Origin: Corticium candelabrum
Lineage: Eukaryota; Porifera; Homoscleromorpha; Homosclerophorida; Plakinidae
Length of the DNA stretch: 64,000 nt
Direction of reading: 5' to 3'
Assembly: GCF_963422355.1 (NCBI RefSeq)
Contig: NC_085091.1
Coordinates: 8,055,342 to 8,119,341 of the forward strand
Shown here: one piece after another, positions 1 through 12,351 of the stretch
How positions within the stretch are numbered: position 1 is the stretch's first letter
Layout: every line of letters begins with the position of its first letter
The notes under the pieces: model-generated
What the model was told of the DNA's origin: nothing
What the model saw: the letters and a program-made list of their open reading frames with translations, nothing else
Database searches by the model: none
Translations under genes and position numbers: made by a program

Positions 1-1264
1 CCCAGTCGATTGTTTTATCGATTTAGTTTTAAATGTTTCACGCACCTAGCTACCTCTTCTGGCTCCTACCTACATGATATATCGAGTACTGCCTGTTTTT
101 CACCGGTGTTGAACAGAAATGAGTACAGTACAGCTGTGCACAATCAACTGCATACTCAATGAACACTGTTTACGCTTGTTTAGAAGCATTTCCTATATCT
201 GCGTTGTTACATGATTGCAACAATATTACTAGAATCTTGATCTAGAAAGACGACACCACAATCTAGCCACGCCCTAGCGCTTCAAAACTCCTCCCCACCC
301 TTTGTTCACTTCCGGGAAATTAACATGACGGCTAGGATCACGGAACAGCATTGCTGAAAGTCGCACGAGAAGCGAAACAGACAGTGAATATATCTCATCT
401 GCCGATGCCGTAATTTTCTCGGTCACCTATCGCTCATCTTCGACCTTCCCTGAGACCCCCGCTAGTCCCTCCAACCTAAAAGGACTTTGAAATCCAAAAA
501 CAGGAAAAGCCAGCTTTGACTCTACGCACACGCAATTTCACTTGCAATGCATTTAAAATATAAAATATTTTATTTGAAATTATGTTGATAACCACGAAGC
601 TATGACTAGAAAATCCTAATTTAGTTTATCAATTAAAAACAGTTTTAGGTAAAAGTGTACGTGAGATCAACAAAACTCTACAGTAGATGTATGTATGTAT
701 GCTAAAGTTGTAGATAAAGATGATTTACTGTAACCAAAAAGTGAAGCAAAAATGGAATGAGAATTGGATAAAATTTGCAGCTAAAAAATTTACGGAACAG
801 ATAATGTCGTTATTGACTAATTAATTAATAAGTTTGTTTCTATATTGCTGTCACTAATTTCTATTGCTGTGCATATGCAATAGCTACATATAATAGTGTT
901 AATTAATTAATATCTGTCTTGATAGTAACACACTAGGCCGCTGATAATTGCTTGATTTATAATTTACAGCAATTCTAGGTGGGTCGTTACGCAATTTACT
1001 TGTTAAGAACCGGTTAGAAATGTGCACATTATTTAATTGATTAATTAATTAATTAATATTGAAGATCTACATGTAGTGCCGTAAATTCAATGTACTGCGC
1101 ATAAAGGTATTATTACTTGTTCAGTGCAACATCTGAATATATAATTATTTATATGCGCAAGTGCGGTAAATATTTTATATCGTGGACGCATGACGTCAGA
1201 TATCGACTGGCGCAGACGACGTTCGGGAGAAGCAAGGACTGTGTGGGTGGGTGACGAACACACA
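1..1264. other. Upstream spacer of AGXT, no gene recognised
   Basis: No credible exon is visible on either strand. The first 480 bases are relatively GC-balanced; the rest is AT-rich with short ATTA/TAAT runs. An in-frame ATG at 1190 would add 25 arginine-rich residues to AGXT (see that entry). Confidence 0.5.
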
Positions 1265-2632
1265 ATGACTGAACTGTCTCGTCCTCCTCTAAAGCTATTC
1301 GATCCACTCCACGTCCCGACGGTGACACTGATGGGTTCTGGACCTACCAACTGTTCGCCAAGAGTTATGGCTGCGCTTACTCATCAAATGTCATCTCCCG
1401 TCAGTCCCAAGCTTCTCGCGATAATGTCTGATATTCGAAGTGGTTTGCAATATGTCATGCAGACTGTCAATGCGTGTACGATGGCTGTGAGTGGAGCTGG
1501 ACATGCTGCAATGGAGTGCGCGCTAACTAGCCTCATCGAACCCGGCGACGTTGTACTGGTGACTGTGCACGGCATTTGGGGCGAAAGAGCGAGTGACATT
1601 GCGACTAGACAAGGTCAGTCTTCTATTAATTTCTGTAATGATGGGTACCTTCGTTTACCGACTAAACTTGTGTATCGTACAAAAAGATATCTATTAATTG
1701 TAATTAGTGTAAGATTGATAAGTTACCTATACTACACAACACTACATGATGTCATATAGTCAACATAGACTTTCCCACTTGTTACAGTAGGTGGAAAGAT
1801 TCAATATAAAACATAATAATAATAAAACTATGTACTTGTATAGATATACTAGTACTACCCCACTCTATGGGCGGTGGCAATCTATCATTGTACGCCACTT
1901 TCCCCAAGAAGACGCACCTTCCATGGCACATGGACGCACGCACGCAAAAGCAGTCTGGTGGGCCAGCTCACTCCACTGCAGTGGCGCATCTTGCACTCTG
2001 GCATACAGTGGCTGGTGAGGTCACGTCATATCCACATACTTGGTTAATTAATTGAACAAACAAACTCTAGTGCATCTCATTTCAGGCCGCCAAAGTCTCG
2101 TTTCTTGCTGTTGGAGGCAGTGTAGGCGAAATCCGACTCGACCGTTTGTCTAGGACGGCTAGCTGCATTTAGCAACGATTGGAGAGCGACGTCCTGTCGA
2201 TCAGCGTTTACAGACAGACGGAAGCGTGGGTTGGCGTATTATAGTATAGGATATATGTATATGTATACCATTATACATCCCTCGAGTTGCTGAAACATCA
2301 GGAATAGTGGCAGAAGCGGCTGAGATGGACAAAGATGATCGTCACGATGCAAGAGTGACATCTGTAGTCGGGGTTTTCTACCCCTTGGTGGTGGAGTCGC
2401 TCGGCTTATGGTCACCTGATAGCCTAGAAACTTTAAAATCTATATCTTCTAAAATTTGTGCTGTGCTAGCTGTTCCTTTCTGGAAAGCTCTAAAGAACTT
2501 GCTAGAGCAACTGTCTGTAAAATTATGGTTGTATAACGCTAGAGTGATTTCTAGCCGCATGCTTGCGGAAGTAGATAATGTTTTAAGTTGGGACTTCCCT
2601 GCATGCTATTAGTTGTTTAATAAAAAAGAAAA

Positions 2633-2696
<64 letters not shown>

Positions 2697-4461
2697 CGAT
2701 ATTTTAGTAATACAAAGTATAAGATGAAACATTGAGCACTTTCACACACAGGGTTAACTTGGGTAAACCCTGTGTGTGAAAGCACTCACTTAATTGGTGG
2801 GAATTTATTTTGGGGTTTGATAAGACATTGACTGAAAAATTAAGCATATTAGCAGATTTTTATTTTGGTGGTTGGACATCATTATTGGATAATTGATATA
2901 TGTATTTCCCACCCACTAGTCAAGTGGCTGCATCATGTAGGAGTTTGCGATTGACAGCTGCATTCGTGACCATTACATTTCCCCAACTTACTGGTCTCCA
3001 ACTTCTGTATTGCTGAAGAATTGCTGTGTCAGTGCAGAGAACGTATCCAGTATGACTCATCCTGCTTTATCGATAGCTTTAAGACCTCATTCCCATGTTT
3101 AATTGACCTTCTTGCTAGACAGGGTATACACAACAGATGACACGCAAGGCTACAATCCGGGTGATGTGTTGCTGCATCATAATTCTATGCCTGATCCACG
3201 TGGGTGACGACGTCACATATGGTTGAATTAATGGCAGATTGTATATTGGTGCTCACTGAAGAATCTACCAATCTGCCAAAATAGATTTCCAGCCATTATT
3301 TCGTCTTATACGTACGTGTATGTACTAAATAAATTGTACATGTATTATTGAAACCAAACAAAATCACTTGCTGAGCATGTGTGCATACCCAAGCCAGCGT
3401 TTGTATGACTAGTTCTCAGCAACAGGAAACGACTAACGATAGAAAAGGGGCAAATAATTGTCTCTTCCATTTGTGGTGTGCTTGTGCAATTAGAAGTTTG
3501 AAACTTCTTAGAATTATTGTCAACACTAAATTACACACGGACTTAGTATACATGAGTATGACTAACACACTCACTCGTGGCATGTTTACTTCAGGTGGTA
3601 TAGTGAAAACATTGAATAAGGAAATAGGCGAAGTCTTCTCTCTGAGTGATCTGGAAGAGGTTTGAAGAGAATGTAGGGTAGGGTATCAACATGCTTGCAC
3701 TGAGGTACGTCTCTTGCAGGGATTGAAAGAACACAAACCGCGTGTTATGTTTGTCACTCATGCCGAATCGAGCGGTGGGACACTGCAGCCTCTTAAAGAC
3801 ATCGGACCACTTTGTCATCGGTCAGGCATCAGAGTTTGTGCAGCAATGTTGCTTATGTTATATGTTATGAACGTATACAGGTACGGTTGCCTCCTTGTTG
3901 TAGACGCTGTCGCCAGTCTTGGTGCCGTTCCCTTGTTTACTGATGCTTGGGGTGACATTCTAATTATTTATTTATTTGACCGAATTATGGATTTTACTGA
4001 TTGTGTTGTGTAGAGATCGATGTGCTATACAGTGCTTCACAGAAGGTTTTGAGTGCTCCTTCTGGCATCAGCCCAATTACATTTAGTCGACGAGCATGGT
4101 CATAAACATTTACATATGTCCACTTTTTGGTTATTGACTATGTTGCTTTTGGGTACAGGAAGAAGGTTGAGCAAAGGAAAACTCGTATTCGGTCATTCTA
4201 TTTGGATGCTACACTGCTGGCTCACTACTGGGGCGTCGAACAGCCATTACAGTAACGGAATATGTTGACAGTGAGTAACAGTTGATCGACTGGTTTGGGT
4301 ATATTAGATATCATCACACTGGGTTACCGGTAAATTTGTATGGGATGAGAGAAGCTCTGGCTGAAATATGTGAAGAGGTACGTAATATGGTGTGTATGTG
4401 ATAGGTATGTGTGTGTATGTGTGTTCACACGTGTGCATGTGTGTGTGTGTGTGTGTGTGCA

Positions 4462-4542
<81 letters not shown>

Positions 4543-7500
4543 AAGGGCTACTGCAGTGTAAAAATCATAAATTAATTTTATCAATTGAATTAAAAGATCT
4601 GCCAATACTGGCACTCAAGAAATGAATTAGGTTTTCAAAAACATGACGAGAGAATAGGAGCCATTGCAAGTTACTTCCACTTGTGTACTTCCGGTAAAGG
4701 GCAGAGTAAGGTGGCGACGTCATTGGAGGGGTGGCTTCTTTCACTCATATACGTGAGATATGGGGCGTCAGTGTGTGGCAGTAGATTGCAGCAGTACAGT
4801 CTGGTGTTACTGTGTTTCGATTCCCCAATAATCCACAACCTGCGCAATAGGTCGATAACCCAAATCCAGAGACAACTGTAACAGAGTACACTGGCCTATG
4901 CAGCCTTCACTTCGAGAAAGACTGCCTTGAGATGGATCCAGACCTGTTTGAAAGCTCTTGACTTGACAGCAGGAGGACCAAATTGAAGTCAGATGCCGTG
5001 CCCACTATTCAAACAAACTATGGCTTCAGCGACCAGTGCTAATCTCCACAATCAGCCGTGCCCAAGAAGAAGAAGAAGAAGAAGAAGCTTGAGAGAAAGG
5101 GTAAGCATGCTCTTTGCACGGGCATCAGTGTGCTGAACTGAGACGTCTGAGATTGGCTTCTAGATTTTGGAAGATTCATTGTCTGCAGATTACGAGAAAC
5201 CATGCAGCCATGGAATGCATTGCACACAGACGAGTTGACGGTATCTATAGTGCCTCATCAGTTGTCATCTAAGAAACTCTCAGAATGATTGCAGGAAGAG
5301 ATTACCAAGTATGCATTATTGTTAATCCGCACACTGTAATAAGTTTACAGCAACAGTTTATCTAGGTAGAGCCCACGAATGACGTAGCTATTGACATCAG
5401 ACCGAATGGAAAGTACGTGCAATTGAGAGGTTAGCATGGGTTTCTTCTAGGCTAAAATTTGTGTGTTGTATCAAATGACTCACATGTGGGAATGACCATT
5501 AAGGCTGCCCAACGCGCGATTTCTGCATTTAGGACTCTGAATTTTGTGTTCTGCGTTTACGGTTTGAGCTCTAGATCAGACTTGACGAATTTGAAGAGAA
5601 ACGTTCCACAGAAGCATTGTCAGTACTACTGCTCATCAAACTAGGACATTGCACTTCATTTGGAGAATCAGTCGTTGTGCAGATTGATATGCACTCACAC
5701 ACAGCGTCCCTCCAATGACTTACATGGGGACACGCCTCATTACCGGAAGTTGGAGAGTGGAAGTAACTTGCAAAGACTCTCATTCTCTTATAGTGCGTTT
5801 GAAAAATCTAATTCTATTTTTTCTTGGTGTCAGTACTAGCAGATCTTTCAATTTACTTGATAAAATGATTATGATTTTTGCACTGCAGTGGCCCTTTAAG
5901 TCAGTATCAATACTGATTTGCATTACAATGTTGTAGGGTTTACAAGCAATCTGGGAAAGACATCAAGTGAATTCTGAGCTTTTATGGACTGGTTTGGAAA
6001 ATTTGGGCCTCAAGTTTTTGGTTCCCGACAAGGTATGATTGCTCGGTGTCTGCTCTGCTAATTAAGATTAATTAATTTACAGTAACCTTGTAAGTAAAGC
6101 CAGCAGTTACACATCATATAACATGGTTCCACATATGTGCCACTCACTTTGATACTGCAGCCAGACAAACCATTGGCTGTTGAGTTCTGCGGCAATATTT
6201 CAGAGCCGGCACACCTGGCCAGTAGCTATGGCTGTTGCCATACCAATATTCAAAATTAGTACTTTAGGCTATAGATAATTAAATTAATTTAATAATTTGT
6301 TTCTTTGAGGTCTTTTTTGTATGTCACTGTGTATACCTAGACCCTCTTTCTTCAATACTCTTGTATTATTGTTGTAATTAATTTTTCGTTGTAATTGTTA
6401 TTCGCCTGTAGATGGATACCATTGCATTGAAGCAAACACTGCACACCCAAGAATTGTCTACACACATTTAGTTTTTTCAAGGACTAGCATTAATATTAAC
6501 CACGACAAAATTTCTGCAATACAACACGGGGGACGAATTCAAATCATGTACCTGACCGCGCCTTTTAGCGCGCGTTATACCGGATCAATCTTAATTAATC
6601 TGTTTCTGACAGCTCTGACATAGCTTGCCATGCTGTTGTTGTTTTAATTAAGGTTTGCACTATGATGACAGTATTTTGGAGAAGCATAGCCATTTGATGC
6701 TTATGATTGGTCTAAGTTTTCTGGCCTGGTTTGCAGGAAGACGTCTTATTTTTAGTGACCTTCTTTCACATGTAGGCTTGATTCACAGTAGTTTACAGCA
6801 GTGGCATCAAGCATGATGTTGCTCATTTAAAATGGAAGCGGCCAATGGTGGGTTGTGAACAAATTATTGGGTAGCAAGAACGGCATGCAACGAATGCCAG
6901 GGGGATACGATATTTTTCTATCTGTACAGCAAGCCATGTGATGCCACCGAAGTTGGACCAATCATGTTAGCATGAAATCAGGTGCTCGGTTTTATCTGGG
7001 ATATCAACTGCTCTGGTGTGTTGCACCATTGACCTCGAAGCTGTGATTCTCAAAGCCTGCAGCATTGTGTATAGTCCAACCTCCTTGCTCTCTACAACAA
7101 AATTTGGAAAACTTTTTTGCTTTTTCTGGTCATGCTAATGTAGCAGCAATGACATTCAAATAGAGCAGTTGAGTTAGCATTGTTTGCATACAACAATTGA
7201 ACCTGTAATCCAGATAAGTAAATTGATTAACAGTCACCACAGATTTAAACTCGTTTGTACTACTTCATTGCACTGATGTTGGGACCCACACAACACCACA
7301 GTGAAGTGTGCAGGCTTACCTCACTCTTTGAGGGACTAAAATTTAATTGTTGTTGCACATTGCTTATTTCAGTAGTAATTTCTTCTAACTTCAAATATGC
7401 TATGACTTCTCCTGAAAGGCCTACATATATACTGTACTATTCGTATATAAAATGGCCAAAGACTTAGGAACTTTAGAGTTAATTGTAACTGCACTTGAAC

Positions 7501-10500
7501 GTACATATATGATATAAGTTTTCATGTTTAGCTGTGTTACAAGCAGATCTTGAGGATTCTACTGACACATTATACTATAAAGTTCAAGGGTTATTTGTGT
7601 AAAGTTATAGCATAACTATTGCAATAGTGCAGAGTGGAATATAAGGCAAAAATTATGATCGGACATCGTGCTCTAGCAAAAGAGGTTGACCCAATATTTT
7701 AAATTTTGGGCATTCTGATTCATTCTTATTTGATTTCTGTATTTATTTGCTATCAAAATCAGCATAAAATTTGGCTTTTTGCTGTTGTTTTGTTGCATGC
7801 TTGTCGTGGTGGTACAATTTACTGTAACTAAAATTTTATTAAATTTTAGTTAAAGCAAGACCTGTAAAGTAATGACATGAACTGATCAAGAGATGAGCAA
7901 GCTAATTATCAAGAGCATGTTGTTGTTTAACAAACAACGTAGTTACGGGCATGTGGCCCTCCCACTGTTTGTCTTATTCGACTGCAGATAGTGCAATAAA
8001 TGGTGCTTGGGGCAATAAATATGATATCACTAAGGTCATTGTGCACTCACACATCTGGAGGTTATCAACTCTTACATCTTGCCTGCTTCTGTCAGTTGTC
8101 TGGACATTTGGGTTGCTCATTGATTTCCTACCAGCACCATCCATGCAGTAACTATTACACTTTTATCAGTCATGTAGATATGTCCGATCAAAGCAGATTG
8201 TGTTCGGTCATGAACACCAGTTGGCCGGTCAATGACCGATGACAGACTGTTATATTCTACTCTGTAGTGGCACTTGTTTTCAAGGAGATTCTCTTCTATT
8301 TTCATTAAATATCAATCCTAAAATTTGTTGTCATGTTTGATGGTCGACGCATTTTGCCAGATTGAGCCTCTCATGATCACTAGTAGTCAAAGTGATTTAG
8401 TGTTGTGTAACGTATTGACAGAGACTGGAAAATTTTGGACACTACTTGATTTGCCCAAGTTGGTGACAACATTACGCAACATTACTATTATCAATAATAA
8501 TAATAACTGTTGATATTGCAGCAGTTATTACTGTTAGTTTGAAGGTCATGCAGATAGACACCATGCAAGGTGAGCAGGATTGCTTTAATTGTAGTAATTT
8601 CAACATGTGGACAAATGCAAGTTGATAGTGCGACACAAAAGTGACAGACTGGCCAAACTGCATGGCCAAACACAATGTAAACATGAAGCTTGTGCTGTTT
8701 CTCTTGTTTGTTATTCTCTATGATTTATTGACAAGATTTTCTTTGTCTGGCAACGATGCTAATCTCACTCTAAATTTTGTGTTTGTATAGTTATTTTGCT
8801 TTCAAGATTAGAAATACAGAAACATTAGCAGTCATGTTTGCCATTATAGAAACTCGTTGAAAATGTTTTTTTTCTATCAAACCAACAATCTCATATTGAT
8901 AATCACCGTTGGATGTTCATACATACAAAGTTTAGGGCATCAAGCACTCAGTAATTGACTAAGTACTAGCTGTGGCTGAGAGATCCATGGAATAGCTGAT
9001 ATGATACTGGGTCAACTTGCGTTACAATTTCTAAATTCATTTTCTATTCTATGTGTGACTGATTGCTTAGTGGGTTACTTGTGATTCTCTGGGGGAAAGC
9101 AGCAATACCGTTTACTCAATCTATTACCTACATTAAGTACCACAATAATCAACTTTCTGCCACAGGTTTCTGGCTGTGCAGTGGTCCCTCCCATTTATGA
9201 CCACCCCAAGAGCCCATCGAACTTGGTCATAAAATGGATTGAGGTCGTCTCTCTTAGAGGTATATTACTGTACTAGCATGGTGTACCGTACATGGCCATT
9301 CTTGTCGACGATAGGAGGTGGTCGTACTCGTACATCAGAGGGTCGCACATGAGGACTACTGTACACACTTAATATGTTAATAACATTTTAATTTAACATT
9401 GTCTCGGTCTCGTAAATGTACTTTTCACTTTATAGCTGTTGTAATACTGAGTGAATGCTTTCTTCATTTTCTACTGTCTCTTCAATTTGTAATAATTACA
9501 AACGCTCAGAAAGAGAAACGAGGTACACCTGCCCAAGATGGTAATGGGGTTTTCATAAAATGCTGACACCAACAACAGAAAGTAATGCATGAAACTTGAC
9601 AGTCACACTTTCTCTGGAGAAAACAATTTAGCCCCACCCTTTATTGCCTTGAGGCCTTCACGCTACTCACAAGGATCTCCTTTCTTCTTTTCATTACGAC
9701 TGTACATGCATGTGTCTTATAGTGTGTCTGACAAATGTGAATCTCTAGTCTGAAGCTCCACAAGGAATATAGTGATTAGATGCAAGCTTGATTACTTAAC
9801 ATAATATACATAAATTGTGTGGTTTATCTCTGACCACAGATCAAGTAGCATATCCCAAAGTAGCAACAATTCTTGTTTCAATAGTCAAAGGTTAATGAAT
9901 GACAAATGTTGAAGGAAGGGGTTTCTAGATAAATGAATGGTATGGTTTCGTGAAGAGGGTAAGTTATTGTATCATCTGTAAGTAATGGGTCATACGATGG
10001 TGGTCACAGTAGACAGGGGATCGAAAGGGTGGAAGAATATATCATGGCATAAGGCACAAATCACATTTGGTGCATGGTAGGTTTCATGAATCCCAACCTT
10101 GCTGCTGGAACAGGTCATCCCTAAATTGTATTATTTCAATATCACAGTGTATGTAAAGTGTATCCGGTAGTACAAGTGAAGCATCAAAGTGTGTTGTTCT
10201 TTGACAGACTAAGACCAGAATTACCCGGATGTCACACGGGTTTTTATTCTAGTTTGTATGTTTTGATATGCTTGTAATCTATTCTTTATTATGGAGTGTT
10301 GCAGCTGCAAGGAAAATGTCTTGTTTTTATATCAATTGTTGTCTATTTCTAGTGGTGGCTGCATCAGCCATATTAATATAATGTTGGTACTCCAACAAGC
10401 TTGAATATTATTCATAAATAGTGAAGTCAGTGAAGAATACGTTCATCAACATCGATGTAGAGATACCGACCAACATTGATAACGATTGAAAAATACTGTA

Positions 10501-11008
10501 TGCAGCACAGCATTTTATTACCAGACGATACAATGTGTGCTAACACTTTGGTAGTTTTTGTGTATAAATTATTTTAACAATGTATTGTTTCTGTTGTTGG
10601 TTTAGGAGTACAGGTTGGGGACAATTACAGCGGTGATACTCCCTAGTGACGTTGACTCGCAAGCAGTTATTGCATATGTCAAAGCAAAGTGAGTACCTTG
10701 AATAAGTAGAGTTGAAGTCGTGCTGTTGATGTCTTTCTTAATTAATTAAACGAGCATTAGGAGTAGTGACGGTTGCTGCTTGTTGTTTATGGTTTTCATA
10801 TGTAGGCATTTTAAGACATAGTCTTCTCTCAGACTTTCGTGTCCAATGTGTTACACGAGTCATGAGCAAGTTGGGTGTTTGATGATGTTATTATAAACAG
10901 AAGGTGGCAGGTGGTCAATTTGTAGCTTTACTGCACCTCGGTGCTTGTAGCTTTACTGTACCTCGGTGCACGTGCTCAGCGAGCATATGGTACCTGGTGT
11001 GTGTGGGG

Positions 11009-11056
<48 letters not shown>

Positions 11057-11191
11057 ATCTTCATATATTTGATAAATCACAGTTTAGAGTACATGATGGC
11101 TATTACTAACCTCTACAATTGTTCAGTAATGTCCGAGCTACTTTCATCATCATCTACTCCAAGGCCACTAGGCCTGGAAACTTGTCAACTC

Positions 11192-11237
<46 letters not shown>

Positions 11238-12351
11238 GTTCTGGCTATAACAGCTTAGCTGGTGAAACTAAGTGCAATTATATGCTTTTATGCATACAAA
11301 TCTGTGTCTTCTTGATTTATAATTTGGCAGAGTTGCAAACCAATGCTTCATTGCCGAGTTATGATTGTATTTGCTCTCCTTGGACGGCCTTGTGAGCACT
11401 TACTGGATGGAGGAACCTGATTGACCCATCAGTACTAAGCTCTCCCTCTCAAGTCTTACCTCTCCTACACCAAGACGCATGATGAGTTCTAGAATTTCGT
11501 CTCGATTGAATTTGAGTTTATCCAGGACTTTACAAAAACATCGTAGTCCCTGGATTATAAACTTGATCAACTTTCTGTGTTATTATGTGCAGAGCAGGGG
11601 CAGTGGCAGAAGTGGAGAAAGGAAGAGCAATTGCCCCTTTAATACTTGCTGCTAACTCCAATCAGGAACATCAAATAATTACAGTAATTCTGTGTGTGTA
11701 TGTGTGTACAGTAGGTCACACGACAGAGACAGTATCCCAGTTACTCCTTTGGTGCATACTGTCGTGATCAGTCATATGCCTGTTTGCTGCTTTGGTGACA
11801 GATTATGACAAACCAACCATATCAAACATCAAAATGGTGGTCAGTTGGGTTATAACTTCTTCACCATCCCTCCAATCCAATGAAGCTTCCGTCAGCCCTC
11901 ATGTGAACACTGCAGGCCTAACGTTGGAGTCCACAGGCATTGGTATACTTGGAAGAGACGATAACATGGGGCACTATTTATCATGATTTACGAGTTGTGA
12001 AACGCAGATTTGTCTGTCTTATGTAGTGTCTGTCTGTTTCTCTCCACTAATAACATATATTTATCTGCTTGCTTTTATAGCTAAAAAGTTTGACTTCATG
12101 AATTTCATATAACAGTAATACAGTAACCTTTTTGCTTTAGACACAATCTCGAAATATCGCCTGGTCTGGGACCAAGTAAGGGCAAGGTGGGTAGTAGACT
12201 GGCAGCTGCTGTGTCAAATTTGGTGTGATGGACTGTGTGCGTATAGATTTGGAGAATTGGTCTAATGGGTTACAACTGCAAGTTGCACAATGTTCACTTG
12301 GCGCTGAAAGCACTGAAAGATGCGTTCGACAACATTCCCAAGCAAGAATAG
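1265..12351 (+). CDS. AGXT: Alanine-glyoxylate / serine-pyruvate aminotransferase, 11 exons
   Basis: A PLP-dependent class V aminotransferase that converts glyoxylate plus alanine to glycine plus pyruvate. Exons: 1265-1613, 3595-3659, 3720-3820, 3881-3951, 4014-4098, 4159-4251, 4308-4377, 5937-6032, 10606-10688, 12141-12186, 12247-12351. All junctions are GT-AG and in phase, giving 387 aa, close to the human enzyme (392 aa). Landmarks in order are GPTN near the N-terminus, [30 protein letters not shown] with the PLP lysine, [25 protein letters not shown] and [10 protein letters not shown]. The start at 1265 matches family length. An in-frame ATG at 1190 would add 25 residues rich in Arg but also containing Asp and Glu, so a mitochondrial presequence is only possible. 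The C-terminus is IPKQE, without the peroxisomal KKL-type signal of the human protein. Intron 8 is 4.6 kb; intron 10 is 60 bp. Confidence 0.93.
2307..2612 (+). pseudogene. Fragment resembling the C-terminus of a LINE polyprotein, in AGXT intron 1
   Basis: A 101-codon open frame reads [11 protein letters not shown] followed by a helical, Leu-rich tail. The same kind of segment (LVSLVFEHFGRWGQEAE) occurs in the nuclease-bearing LINE fragment at 49.6-50.3 kb, so I read this as a short relic of that class of element. No reverse transcriptase motif and no promoter are visible. It lies in the sense orientation inside the 2-kb first intron and is followed by a (TG)n tract. Assignment is tentative. 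Confidence 0.35.
2639..2693 (+). repeat. (TG)n microsatellite
   Basis: An almost pure TG tract of about 27 units in AGXT intron 1. Confidence 0.95.
2734..2787. repeat. Near-perfect inverted repeat (hairpin)
   Basis: The left arm GAGCACTTTCACACACAGGG and a right arm that is its reverse complement with two mismatches flank a loop of about 10 bases. It lies 40 bp after the (TG)n tract inside AGXT intron 1. It could be a foldback element relic or simply a hairpin; no flanking target duplication is obvious. Confidence 0.7.
4392..4539 (+). repeat. (GT)n microsatellite with ATGTG interruptions
   Basis: The tract begins just after the exon 7 donor of AGXT and runs straight into the left inverted repeat of the THAP transposon. 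Confidence 0.95.
4540..5899 (+). mobile_element. Degenerate THAP-domain (P-element-like) DNA transposon with ~195-bp terminal inverted repeats
   Basis: The left end (TTAAAGGGCTACTGCAGTG) and the reverse complement of the right end (TTAAAGGGCCACTGCAGTG) match. The match continues, with scattered substitutions and small indels, for about 195 bp (4540-4733 against 5705-5899). Between the arms lies a broken THAP zinc-finger reading frame. The element sits in AGXT intron 7, with its right end 37 bp before exon 8. No clear target-site duplication is visible because the left flank is (GT)n. The short interior and broken frame mean it cannot encode a working transposase. Assignment to the P superfamily rests on the THAP domain and is inference. 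Confidence 0.8.
4760..5030 (+). pseudogene. THAP zinc-finger remnant inside the transposon
   Basis: Starting at the ATG at 4760 the frame gives [12 protein letters not shown], the C-x4-C half of a C2CH THAP finger. After a frame change it gives [13 protein letters not shown], the C-x2-H half, and then DAVPTI, the AVPTIF box that closes THAP domains. Stops and frame changes separate the pieces, so it is a pseudogene. THAP domains are the site-specific DNA-binding domains of P-type transposases and related host proteins. Confidence 0.75.
6033..10605. other. 4.6-kb AGXT intron 8, no gene recognised
   Basis: AT-rich sequence without a convincing exon. A weak inverted similarity exists between about 7628-7670 and 8175-8275 (shared GAGTGGAATATAA-like and GATCGGACAT blocks), which may mark an eroded foldback element. 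Confidence 0.5.
10921..11234 (+). repeat. Short tandem duplication and two (CTGT)n tracts
   Basis: A 25-bp unit (TGTAGCTTTACTGYACCTCGG core) is duplicated at 10921-10969. Two (CTGT)n arrays follow at about 11009-11056 and 11193-11234, separated by a body starting CATCTTCATATATTT that recurs at other (CTGT)n sites in the window. All lie in AGXT intron 9. Confidence 0.8.

Noticed and set aside
7628-8275. Inverted similarity in AGXT intron 8
   Set aside because: Only short blocks match; too eroded to call an element.
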